DNA of 28,157 nt from an uncultured Bacilli bacterium (GTDB taxonomy: Bacteria > Bacillota_I > Bacilli_A > RF39 > UBA660). The translations under genes were made by a program, and so were the position numbers. This document shows, one piece after another, positions 1 through 6,561 of this stretch. The notes under the pieces are model-generated. The model did no database searches. It saw only the letters and a list, made by a program, of their open reading frames with translations, and was not told the origin of the DNA. The stretch is taken from contig CANQRX010000006.1 in assembly GCA_947626425.1 (NCBI GenBank), forward strand, positions 1-28,157, read 5' to 3'. Within the stretch, counting starts at the first letter, position 1. Each line of letters starts with the position of its first letter.

Positions 1-52
1 GAAGTCCTAACAAAGACTTCTTAAAGGTTCATATAAATTTGAATAAAATGGC

Positions 53-496
53 TCAATTTATTTTTGCATGAACCCTAGACTTTTCTATTATGGCTTTTTT
101 CATATTTTGGTTATAAACCTTAACCGTTTTACGTTGAGCAAGTGGAGAAATAATTTCATTATCTTTAAACAAGTTTACCATAGCTGAATAACTAATACCG
201 AATTTATAACCATATTCTTCATAAAAATGAGTAAACCCATAATCAGAAAATTCTTGTAAATAAGTGTTAATAATTTCTTCTTCAATATTAACTGGAATCT
301 TTGCATTATGACTAGGCTTACCAGTATTCTTATGAATTATTGCATTTTCTCCTTCATCGTTATATTTTTTTATTATTCTTCTAATTTGTCTTTCAGATAA
401 TCCTAATTTTAATGCTGCTTCTTTTTGAGTTAGCTTTTTATTTATTACTGATAAAATTATCTCCAATCTCTCTTGATTAGATTTATTAAGTTCCAT
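53..496 (-). pseudogene. ISNCY-like transposase, N-terminal fragment
   Basis: This 147-residue product would be the DNA-binding front part of an insertion-sequence transposase. Residues 8-50 form a helix-turn-helix segment: LTQKEAALKLGLSERQIRRI, followed by a KKYNDEG and HKNTGKPS linker. That pattern is typical of ISNCY/IS1202-type transposases, which usually run to 400 or more residues with a DDE catalytic core. Here the frame ends at HAKIN-stop before any catalytic domain, and no continuation is visible in the 52 bases to the window edge. The start ATG at 496 follows a good ribosome site (AAAGGAGGTG on the minus strand, 504-513). It is most likely a truncated, inactive copy. The family call rests on the HTH and linker pattern only. 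Confidence 0.6.
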
Positions 497-526
497 AAAA
501 TTTGCACCTCCTTTCGAGATGCAATT

Positions 527-633
527 TAGGACATTTTAACTTGTAAATCAATTTTTTCCTTAATTTTTTTTTTAAATTTTTAATAGGACATTTTAACTTG
601 TAAACGAAAATTAAAAATAGGACATTTTAACTT
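527..633. repeat. three direct copies of a 21-bp repeat upstream of the ISNCY-like gene
   Basis: TAGGACATTTTAACTTG followed by TAAA occurs at 527-547 and 584-604, and the first 16 bases recur at 618-633. The spacings are 57 and 34 bp. Arrays like this are common at the ends of IS elements as transposase binding sites, so this is probably the left terminal region of the ISNCY-like element. The third copy loses identity after base 633, where the IS200-type element appears to begin. Confidence 0.7.
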
Positions 634-660
634 AAAAGTCACAGGTTTAGAGGTAATTTA

Positions 661-689
661 TTGCCGTTAATAAAAAAATAATGTATAAT
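661..689 (+). promoter_or_regulatory. tnpA promoter
   Basis: TTGCCG (661-666), a 17-bp spacer and TATAAT (684-689) lie 27 bp upstream of the tnpA start. The -35 box overlaps the right arm of the left-end hairpin, which would couple promoter use to end folding. Ribosome site GAGGTGG follows. Confidence 0.55.
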
Positions 690-715
690 AACAAGCCAAT
701 ACGAGGTGGCAGAGT

Positions 716-1135
716 ATGCGAAAAAATAGTCATGTTCAGTATGATATTCAATATCATGTTGTGTGGACAACTAAATACAGATATAAGGTATTGGTAAATA
801 AAATAGCATTAAGAGTAAGAGAATTAATAAGACAAAGCTGCAATAGTATGAACGTAACGATAATTAAAGGTGCAGTAGGAAAAGAACATATACATTTGTT
901 AATATCCTGCCCACCGAGTATAAGTGTATCAAAAATAGTTCAGCAGTTGAAAGAAAAAACATCGCGAGTATTACTTAATGAATATAAGGATTTAAAGAAA
1001 AAATATTGGAGACAACATTTGTGGTCAGTAGGATACTTTTGTAGAAGTGTAGGTACAATAACTCAGGAAATAGTGAAAGAATATATTGAAAATCAAGAAG
1101 ATGAATATGAAGAAAACTTTAAAATAATAGAGTGA
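716..1135 (+). CDS. tnpA: IS200-type Y1 HUH transposase TnpA
   Basis: A single-strand DNA transposase that cuts and rejoins IS200/IS605 ends at hairpins. The 139-residue length matches the family. The N-terminal segment HVQYDIQYHVVWTTKYRYKVL is diagnostic (shown here in part: residues 6-26). The metal-binding HUH motif is HIH at residues 58-60, inside GKEHIHLLIS, and the catalytic tyrosine is probably Y123 in the helix ITQEIVKEYIENQ. W-R-Q-x-L-W-S-x-G-Y-F (98-108) is also conserved in TnpA. All catalytic residues are intact, so the enzyme could be active. The start ATG at 716 is preceded by GAGGTGG at 703-709. Confidence 0.95.
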   Translation: MRKNSHVQYDIQYHVVWTTKYRYKVLVNKIALRVRELIRQSCNSMNVTIIKGAVGKEHIHLLISCPPSISVSKIVQQLKEKTSRVLLNEYKDLKKKYWRQHLWSVGYFCRSVGTITQEIVKEYIENQEDEYEENFKIIE

Positions 1136-1193
1136 GTTTACTCACTAAATGTACTTTCAGTACCTAGATTAAGCCACGTACTTTAGTGCGTGG
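1131..1193 (+). repeat. three consecutive hairpins at the IS200 right end
   Basis: AGTGAG-TTTA-CTCACT (1131-1146) overlaps the tnpA stop, GTAC-TTTCA-GTAC spans 1151-1163, and CCACGTAC-TTTA-GTGCGTGG spans 1174-1193. The last is the expected right-end hairpin recognised by TnpA. The first may act as a tnpA 3' hairpin or weak terminator, although no long T run follows. Confidence 0.75.
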
Positions 1194-1196
1194 TAG

Positions 1197-1225
1197 TTGA
1201 CATCATGTAAAAAAAAAGTTATATT
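1197..1225 (+). promoter_or_regulatory. candidate promoter of the ToxI antitoxin RNA
   Basis: A consensus TTGACA (1197-1202), a 17-bp spacer and TATATT (1220-1225) precede the repeat RNA. A second possible -10, TATAAT, lies at 1264-1269 with a weak -35 (TTAAGT, 1242-1247). The strong -35 sits only 3 bp past the IS200 right-end hairpin, so the insertion sequence may have supplied or displaced it. Confidence 0.6.
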
Positions 1226-1300
1226 ATAGGTACTTAAGTGATTAAGTTGTGCTTTAAAAAGCATATAATAATATTGCTATTTGTTTTATGGATAGCAATA

Positions 1301-1409
1301 AAAAAAGCGGTGATTCCCACCATAAGAGGAACTTAAAAAAGCGGTGATTCCCACCATAAGAGGAACTTAAAAAAGCGGTGATTCCCACCATAAGAGGAAC
1401 TTAAAAAAG
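1301..1409 (+). repeat. 3.2 tandem 34-bp repeats (ToxI units)
   Basis: Units occupy 1301-1334, 1335-1368 and 1369-1402, with a 7-base start of a fourth (AAAAAAG, 1403-1409). They are identical to one another and have no spacers, which rules out a CRISPR array. Each unit is AAAAAAGC, then GGTGATTCCCACC, then ATAAGAGGAACTT. Confidence 0.97.
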
Positions 1410-1410
1410 G

Positions 1411-1437
1411 AACTAGAGAGCTGACTCTAGTTTTATT
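1411..1437 (+). terminator. terminator between ToxI and toxN
   Basis: AACTAGAG (1411-1418), a 6-nt loop and CTCTAGTT (1425-1432) form a perfect 8-bp stem followed by TTATTTATTTT. In type III loci a leaky terminator in this position sets the antitoxin RNA to toxin mRNA ratio. Confidence 0.9.
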
Positions 1438-1477
1438 TATTTTTAAAATAATGTATAATAAATTATCGGTGATATTT

Positions 1478-1996
1478 ATGAAAAAAAAATTAGAATTGGT
1501 CAAACTAGAACCGAAATATTGTAATTATTTAAGACAATTTGATAACAAAGTTCCTTACAATTATAAAGAAAAAGAATTACGACCATTTATGGGTGTATTA
1601 TTCGAAGTTAATAATTGCATGTATTTTGCCCCTTTATCAAGTCCAAAACCAAAGCATAAAAAACTTAAAGACAAACTAGATTTTTTAAAAATAGATAACG
1701 GTAAATTAGGAGCAATTAATTTTAATAATATGTTACCAGTTACAGAAAAAAATATAATAAAATTAGACTTAGAAAATAATAGTTGTTCAAAATCAGAAGA
1801 AAAATATTTAAAACTTTTAAAAGAACAATTATTTTGGTTAAATCGTAATAGTGATAAGTTATATGGTAGGTCTAAAAAATTATATGATAAATATCTTAAT
1901 AAAACTTTAGAGCCAAATATTGCTAAAAGATGTTGCAACTTTAAATTATTAGAAGAAAAATGTTATAGTTATAATTCTTCTAAAGTAAAAATGTAG
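1478..1996 (+). CDS. toxN: ToxN/AbiQ-family endoribonuclease toxin
   Basis: Type III toxin: a sequence-specific endoribonuclease that cleaves cellular and phage mRNAs and its own repeat RNA, and is inhibited by ToxI. The 172-residue protein has the ToxN landmarks in order: NYLRQFDNKVP (16-26), FMGVLFEVNNCMYFAPLSSPK (37-57, with the PL[ST]SPK active-site segment), LGAINFNNMLPV (77-88), LLKEQLFWLNRNSDKL (113-128) and CCNFKLLEEKC (152-162). These match remembered ToxN sequence patterns closely and in the same spacing. I chose ATG 1478 because GGTGAT sits 6 bases upstream and the protein then begins near the usual ToxN N-terminus; an upstream ATG at 1451 has no ribosome site. The repeat RNA and terminator directly upstream complete the locus. 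Confidence 0.93.
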   Translation: MKKKLELVKLEPKYCNYLRQFDNKVPYNYKEKELRPFMGVLFEVNNCMYFAPLSSPKPKHKKLKDKLDFLKIDNGKLGAINFNNMLPVTEKNIIKLDLENNSCSKSEEKYLKLLKEQLFWLNRNSDKLYGRSKKLYDKYLNKTLEPNIAKRCCNFKLLEEKCYSYNSSKVKM

Positions 1997-2000
1997 GAAA

Positions 2001-2519
2001 TTATTTTTGACGGATTGAATCTAATATAGATATTAGAGATGAAATAATAAGAACAACGCCGATGAATATTAAAATTACATTTTGATTGAATACTGTATAA
2101 AAACCTAAAATTGCAAAAATAACGGCCCATATAACATTATAAATAAACAACGGTTTATCAACTGGAAAAACTAATATTCCTTGATTGAATTTCATTAAAG
2201 CATTAATCAGAAGAAAAAGTCCTGTAAAAATGTTGATTATGCTACTGAAAAATGGTGCAAAAATGATAATTAAAATTCCAATTATACTTGAAGTTGTAGC
2301 ACTTACTAGGGTTGTTGATGATTCATTTTCTTTGTTTTTAATATAAAGGACTAACTCGAAAATTCCAAAACAAATGGTTATAATACCTAAAACAATAAAC
2401 AATGTTGTCATTAAACTCGCACTGTTAATGGTCAGAAAAATACCTATAATAAGCATTAAAATATTGGCAAACCAATTATTTTTTGGCTTCTTTTGATTAT
2501 CAATTACTGTTACTAACAT
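2001..2519 (-). CDS. DUF308-like integral membrane protein
   Basis: A 172-residue, highly hydrophobic protein with about six predicted membrane helices in pairs (approximately residues 17-34, 37-58, 75-93, 96-113, 126-143, 146-163) and little outside the membrane. The paired-helix pattern with Gly/Phe-rich turns (IVLGIITICFGIFELVL) resembles the DUF308/HdeD-like family, whose molecular function is not settled. The start at 2519 follows AAAGAGG on the minus strand. It ends 5 bp from the end of toxN and is convergent with it; no separate terminator is visible between them. Function unknown. Confidence 0.7.
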   Translation of the reverse strand: MLVTVIDNQKKPKNNWFANILMLIIGIFLTINSASLMTTLFIVLGIITICFGIFELVLYIKNKENESSTTLVSATTSSIIGILIIIFAPFFSSIINIFTGLFLLINALMKFNQGILVFPVDKPLFIYNVIWAVIFAILGFYTVFNQNVILIFIGVVLIISSLISILDSIRQK

Positions 2520-2580
2520 TTAAAAAACCTCTTTTCATTATAAGTATATCATTTTTAAAATAGAAATGTATATATTTTTG

Positions 2581-2605
2581 TGATATAATTGTAAACAATA
2601 AAAGG
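2581..2605 (+). promoter_or_regulatory. extended -10 promoter and ribosome site for the 2615 operon
   Basis: TGATATAAT (2581-2589) is an extended -10 box, with no clear -35. AAAGGG (2600-2605) is the ribosome site for ATG 2615. Confidence 0.5.
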
Positions 2606-2614
2606 GTTGATGAT

Positions 2615-4258
2615 ATGGTTGATGAAAAAACACTTTTAAAATTATTTCATAAGTATGATTTCGATTCTTTTTCTAAAGAACCTTTTTTATATGTTTTTTT
2701 AGATAGAGTAGGAATTTATTTTACCTTTAAAGACGAAACCTATGGCTATTTAAGCAGGGTTTTTCTTCCTCAAAATGCTATCGAAGCCGATGAGTTTTTA
2801 AAACTTTATAAAAAATATAAAACAACTAATGATATAACTATATCCTTGACCAATTATGAAGAATATTATGTAAAACCAATTTTTAAAGAAAAAATCGAAA
2901 AATTTGTAGAAGAAGATAAAAGAACAATTTTATTTCAAGAAAATGAACACTTTGTCAAAAAATATCAAACAGTTTTAACCTTATTACTAATTCTAAATGA
3001 AAAACAACGTCTTTGTGTTTTAGCCCATGATAATTTAAAAAAAATGATTGGTACTTACTTAAATCTTAAAAATGAATGGAATTTACTTCGAAAAGAATTA
3101 GATAAAAATTTTGTTGAAGAAAAATATTTAGATTTAAAGTTTGATTCTTTAAAACTTATCGATTTAAAAATAATTGAAGAAGAAATTAAAAAAATTGATA
3201 ATGAAAATGATTTAACCAAAATGCTTTATAGTCTTGTTGAACTTTTAAAAAATTTGGAATTAGAAAAAACTTTATTAGAAGAAAAATACCAATTAATAAA
3301 ATTACCAATTGAAATTTCTGTTTTAGAAAAAGAAATTGAATATTTAAAGAATATTAAAAATAAGAAAAAATTGATTAAAACAATTAATGATTCTTTTGTG
3401 AGAATTGAAAATGAAAGTAATATTTATAAAGTTGTTTCTAAAGAAAATTATATTAAAAATGAAGAAAAAAGAATTATTGAAAAATACCAAATAATTAAAG
3501 ATATTGAACCTCATACCATTGCTGATTATTTAATTGAGTTTGATAATTTAAGTATTAAAACGGTCAAAATAACGATGCCAAAGTTGGAAGTTATAGATGA
3601 GGAAAAACAAATCGAACTTTTAAAAAATAATTTTAATGATTATAAAGAAGAAGATAAAACAAAATTAATTTTATTAACTTCTTTTCTAAGAAATATTAGT
3701 TGTCCATGTTCCGAAGAAGTTTACCAGGATTTATTAAATACTCTTAATAAAACCGCGAATATTTTATTAAAAATTAAATTGTTTAAAAATATAGATTTAA
3801 GTAGTTTAGAAAATTTTAATAGTTCTTTAAAAAAATTAACAGAAAATATTAATGAAATACCGGTTGAAAAATTAAAATGTGATTTAAAAATGTTTTTAAA
3901 AAGTGATGAATTAAATTTTAAGAATTATTTAGTTGGTTCTTTAAAAAAAGATAATATGCCTATTTATAATAATGAAGGAATAATATACAAAATAATTTTA
4001 AAAAAAGGAACTTTGGTTTCTTTTATAGATAAGGAACTTGTTAGAAATATTGATGATCAACTAGATTTGAAACAAAATAGTTCATTATTTTTAATAAATT
4101 TAAAGAAAAATATAATATCTTTAGAAAATTCTGATATAATTAAAGTAATAAAAATTAATAAGTTTGAACAAACAATAAAAAATATAATGATTGTTACTGG
4201 TGTGAAAACTGAAAAAATAGATTTTTACAAAGAAATAGAAGTCAAAGGGAGGAAATAA
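2615..4258 (+). CDS. unrecognised coiled-coil cytosolic protein
   Basis: I do not recognise this 547-residue protein. It has no signal peptide and no membrane segment. It is very rich in Lys, Glu, Leu and Ile. Residues about 130-300 have long charged heptad-like stretches (for example LELEKTLLEEKYQLIKLPIE) consistent with coiled coil, while the N-terminal 100 residues (FLYVFLDRVGIYFTF...) and the C-terminal 100 look globular with beta-type patterns. It is followed after 2 bp by a membrane protein gene with the same start-stop coupling, so the two probably act together, perhaps with the soluble protein bound to the membrane partner. That last point is inference. Confidence 0.75.
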   Translation: MVDEKTLLKLFHKYDFDSFSKEPFLYVFLDRVGIYFTFKDETYGYLSRVFLPQNAIEADEFLKLYKKYKTTNDITISLTNYEEYYVKPIFKEKIEKFVEEDKRTILFQENEHFVKKYQTVLTLLLILNEKQRLCVLAHDNLKKMIGTYLNLKNEWNLLRKELDKNFVEEKYLDLKFDSLKLIDLKIIEEEIKKIDNENDLTKMLYSLVELLKNLELEKTLLEEKYQLIKLPIEISVLEKEIEYLKNIKNKKKLIKTINDSFVRIENESNIYKVVSKENYIKNEEKRIIEKYQIIKDIEPHTIADYLIEFDNLSIKTVKITMPKLEVIDEEKQIELLKNNFNDYKEEDKTKLILLTSFLRNISCPCSEEVYQDLLNTLNKTANILLKIKLFKNIDLSSLENFNSSLKKLTENINEIPVEKLKCDLKMFLKSDELNFKNYLVGSLKKDNMPIYNNEGIIYKIILKKGTLVSFIDKELVRNIDDQLDLKQNSSLFLINLKKNIISLENSDIIKVIKINKFEQTIKNIMIVTGVKTEKIDFYKEIEVKGRK

Positions 4259-4260
4259 GG

Positions 4261-4707
4261 ATGAATAAAGAAGAAAAAAAACCAGCTTTTTTTAAAAAGA
4301 AATTTAAAAGTTTTATTGATAGTTTAAATAAACTATTGGAAATTATGAAAGAAAATGATTTTAATGCTAATTTAAAAATTATTACTGATTTATTAATATT
4401 ATTGATATTATTAATTTTTATTAAAGTACCTTTTATTTTAGTAAGAACGTTAATAGATTCTTTATTTGCGGTTATTGGTTTTTCGTTAGGCTATGATATT
4501 ATTGAAGTAGTAGTGGAATTTCTTTATTTGATTGTTGCCGTTATGATGTTTATCAATATTTTTCCAAAATGGTTTAAGGGTTTAAAAAGCTCTCCTAAAA
4601 AAGGAGAAGAAAAGAAAAAAGAAGAAGTAGTTAAGGAAGCAAAACCGATTGGAAAAGATTTAACATCTATTAATTTAAGTGATATTGAGGACGAAAAAAC
4701 AAAGTGA
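4261..4707 (+). CDS. small membrane protein, partner of the 2615 gene
   Basis: A 148-residue protein with a basic N-terminus (KKPAFFKKKFKS), two hydrophobic segments at about residues 40-62 and 78-101, and a charged Lys/Glu-rich C-terminal tail of about 45 residues. The ribosome site AGGGAGG (4247-4253) lies inside the end of the upstream gene and the start is 2 bp after its stop, so translation is probably coupled. No family was recognised. The tail could serve as a docking arm for the coiled-coil neighbour; this is speculation from gene order. Confidence 0.7.
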   Translation: MNKEEKKPAFFKKKFKSFIDSLNKLLEIMKENDFNANLKIITDLLILLILLIFIKVPFILVRTLIDSLFAVIGFSLGYDIIEVVVEFLYLIVAVMMFINIFPKWFKGLKSSPKKGEEKKKEEVVKEAKPIGKDLTSINLSDIEDEKTK

Positions 4708-4723
4708 ATTTTTTGCTAAAAAT

Positions 4724-4767
4724 AAAACTTCTAACTCAAAATAATAAGAGAAATTAGAAGTTTTTTT
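4724..4767. terminator. bidirectional terminator
   Basis: AAAACTTCTAA (4724-4734) pairs with TTAGAAGTTTT (4754-4764), giving an 11-bp stem with T7 on the plus strand and an A-rich flank that gives TTTTATTTTT on the minus strand. It separates two convergent transcription units. Confidence 0.88.
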
Positions 4768-4823
4768 ATATTAATTTCCAAACTATAACTTATAAGCATC
4801 GAAAAATTCATTGATTACTAATT

Positions 4824-6011
4824 TTATTGTTCAATTAATTTTTTTAATTTATTAATTTGGCGATTTAACAAAATACATAATCTTAGAATTCTTTTATCAG
4901 AATATCCTGTTAAATATTGGTATTTATGCAGTAATTCATCAAACCATTCAACTACACCGTCTAACATAGAAATGTCAATTCTTTTGATATTTTTGACAAC
5001 TTTTATAATTTCATCAAAAGGTTTTACTTCATAAAATAATCTTCCGCAACCAGAAATATGAAGCTCTTCTTCATCATAATATTCAATATTTAAACTTTGG
5101 CCATTATCAAATATAGGGGCAACATCAAGCCATTTTAAAGTATTAACATCTCTTATAATTCCAAAGTTATTTAAGTGTCGATCTTCATTCATAATTAAAA
5201 AATCTAAAATATACATATTTTCTACTTTTTCACGAGCGTTCTCGATGCCGTTTTCTTCTAATTTTTTAATGTATTCTTCATAATCTTCAATGCTATCATG
5301 TCTTTTCATATCATTTCTAATTTGATAACAAGTTATAAGTTCGGTTTCTTTATTGATAAAACAAGGACATTTAGAAACTACTGTATCTTTGTAGGTATCT
5401 ATTGTATATTCTACATGATTAAATCCTAATCTTTTACATATTTCACTAGCCAATGCTTCATTAAATGGTTGCAAAGTTTCGTTTTTATAACCGCCTTTTA
5501 ATAAATATCTTATACCGTTATCAATAATCCAAGCTTTTTTTAGCATTCCATCTGTCGTATTATTTGGGGTCTTTAAAGAAGTTTCATTAGTTATTGTTTT
5601 ACTATTGGTTGATAAAGAAGCTTCCATAAACTCTGCATAATCAAAATCATTATCAAAAAAATTAATATCATCATAGGAAATATCACTGTCTTCTGGTTTT
5701 AACCAATATTGGTCTGACAAAGATAATCCAAAGGCTTTATCTAAAAGTTCATATGGAGCCGTAATATTCAATCTAAGTAATAACAAATCTAATTTATCCC
5801 GCCATGAAGGAATACCTCTTCCTTTAAACCATTCACTTAAATTAGTTCTAAAAGGAGTATCGTTAATTTCATCTTTAATATAAAAGCTTTTTAAAATATA
5901 AGGCGCATAATCAATATTATTAACTTCATAGATTTTATCAAAAAACTTTGAAATTTCGTTATATTCAGCAACTAACACTTCGGTATTTTTATTCATAAGT
6001 ACACATTTCAT
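4824..6011 (-). CDS. orphan HipA-like kinase
   Basis: A 395-residue protein whose C-terminal half is a HipA-type Ser/Thr kinase fold. NEDRHLNNFG (275-284) matches the HipA catalytic loop, with D277 as likely catalytic base and N282 as metal ligand. APIFDNGQSL (298-307) is the second metal-binding segment, with D302. RYLLKGGYKNETLQPFNEALASEI (168-191) supplies the nucleotide-binding lysine (K172) and the following E. The first 150 residues are acidic and are not the classical HipA N-subdomain 1. No HipB-like HTH antitoxin gene lies on either side, so this may be a stand-alone kinase. The ATG at 6011 has AAGGAAG upstream. HipA proteins phosphorylate translation factors; the target here is unknown. 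Confidence 0.85.
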   Translation of the reverse strand: MKCVLMNKNTEVLVAEYNEISKFFDKIYEVNNIDYAPYILKSFYIKDEINDTPFRTNLSEWFKGRGIPSWRDKLDLLLLRLNITAPYELLDKAFGLSLSDQYWLKPEDSDISYDDINFFDNDFDYAEFMEASLSTNSKTITNETSLKTPNNTTDGMLKKAWIIDNGIRYLLKGGYKNETLQPFNEALASEICKRLGFNHVEYTIDTYKDTVVSKCPCFINKETELITCYQIRNDMKRHDSIEDYEEYIKKLEENGIENAREKVENMYILDFLIMNEDRHLNNFGIIRDVNTLKWLDVAPIFDNGQSLNIEYYDEEELHISGCGRLFYEVKPFDEIIKVVKNIKRIDISMLDGVVEWFDELLHKYQYLTGYSDKRILRLCILLNRQINKLKKLIEQ

Positions 6012-6107
6012 AGAATTATCACTTCCTTTTTCTAACTGTTTATATTGTTATTGTACTAAATTTCTAATAAAAAGTCTTCTTTTTTTAAACAAAAATTTGT
6101 AATTTAA

Positions 6108-6341
6108 GTGATAAGAAAAAATGAATTTAAAGTTAAATTGACTGATAAGTTCGGAGAAGAATATCATTTTTGAATACTAATGGCAGCAATATTTATCTTG
6201 CTGTTAATGATAAAGGTGACATTGTTGGTAATATTGATTTATTGCAAAGAACTGTTAAAGATAGAATAAAAGATTGAAAGAATTTGCGCTACTAAAAAAG
6301 GTGAATGGTTTACTAAAAAAATAAAAAAATTTGAATCTTAG
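6108..6341 (+). pseudogene. decayed gene remnant (two frameshifts)
   Basis: Three protein-like segments lie in successive frames: KVKLTDKFGEEYHF (ending at a stop near 6172), then NGSNIYLAVNDKGDIVGNID and LLQRTVKDRIKD (about 6177-6280), then RICATKKGEWFTKKIKKFES ending at TAG 6341. Joining them with two frameshifts gives one plausible C-terminal polypeptide, and a terminator follows at 6359. I cannot name the family. The remnant lies between the kinase gene and the fibre operon. Confidence 0.55.
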
Positions 6342-6358
6342 ACTTTATGAAAAATTAG

Positions 6359-6385
6359 TAGTCAATCTTCTAAGATTACTATTTT
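6359..6385 (+). terminator. terminator after the decayed gene
   Basis: TAGT-c-AATCT pairs with AGATT-ACTA with one bulged C, followed by TTTT. It supports the view that a plus-strand gene once ended here and it isolates the fibre operon from upstream reading. Confidence 0.55.
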
Positions 6386-6425
6386 ACCTGCGAAAAAAAT
6401 CTACATCCATAGTAAAAAATGGTAA

Positions 6426-6455
6426 TTGACATTGAAACTTTTAAAGTGTTATATT
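6426..6455 (+). promoter_or_regulatory. fibre operon promoter 1
   Basis: TTGACA (6426-6431), an 18-bp spacer and TATATT (6450-6455). It gives a leader of about 100 nt before ATG 6562. Confidence 0.6.
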
Positions 6456-6504
6456 GATGGTATAAGTTTAATGCGATTACTCAAACTAAAGGTTTAGAAA
6501 AATG

Positions 6505-6532
6505 TTGCATATTAATTAATATAAGGTATAAT
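6505..6532 (+). promoter_or_regulatory. fibre operon promoter 2
   Basis: TTGCAT (6505-6510), a 16-bp spacer and TATAAT (6527-6532), 30 bp before the first gene. Two tandem promoters would allow growth-phase control; this is inference from sequence only. Confidence 0.5.
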
Positions 6533-6561
6533 AAAAATTGACTTGAGATAGGAGAATTATT

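Larger units (their letters stand above)
640..1202 (+). mobile_element. IS200/IS605-type insertion sequence (tnpA only)
   Basis: The element is a single tnpA gene flanked by imperfect palindromes instead of terminal inverted repeats, as in the IS200 family. The left subterminal hairpin is GGTAA-TTTA-TTGCC (652-665, one G-T pair). The right one is CCACGTAC-TTTA-GTGCGTGG (1174-1193, one G-T pair). There is no tnpB. The outer boundaries are approximate: the left end should lie between 634 and 651, and the right end shortly after 1193, close to the TTGACA at 1197. Confidence 0.75.
1232..1440 (+). ncRNA. toxI: ToxI-type repeat antitoxin RNA
   Basis: Predicted RNA antitoxin of a type III toxin-antitoxin pair. 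It would run from the promoter at 1197-1225 to the terminator at 1411-1437 and contains three exact 34-nt tandem units immediately upstream of a ToxN-family gene. In this family ToxN cuts the precursor into single-repeat pseudoknots, which wrap the toxin into an inactive ring. Each unit here can form an H-type pseudoknot: stem 1 GGTG/CACC with loop ATTCC, and stem 2 pairing loop bases TTCC with downstream GGAA. The A6 run between units matches the A-rich cleavage sites known for ToxN enzymes. The leader has three hairpins (1232-1247, 1250-1263, 1272-1300). The RNA ends are inferred. Confidence 0.88.

Noticed and set aside
1..20. Hairpin GAAGTC/GACTTC at the window edge as a terminator
   Set aside because: The stem is only 6 bp with an 8-nt loop, and no T run can be seen on either strand within the window.
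53..55. TGA read as tryptophan (Mollicutes code) to extend the ISNCY-like gene
   Set aside because: TGA clearly ends other genes (for example at 12811-12813 with a coupled start) and the tRNA-Trp has anticodon CCA; extension also gives no transposase-like sequence.
1301..1409. CRISPR array
   Set aside because: The 34-bp units are directly adjacent with no spacers, are followed by a terminator and a ToxN-like gene, and no cas gene is present.
1451..1477. Upstream ATG as the toxN start
   Set aside because: No ribosome site precedes it and the extra nine residues lie outside the usual ToxN N-terminus; ATG 1478 has GGTGAT at good spacing.
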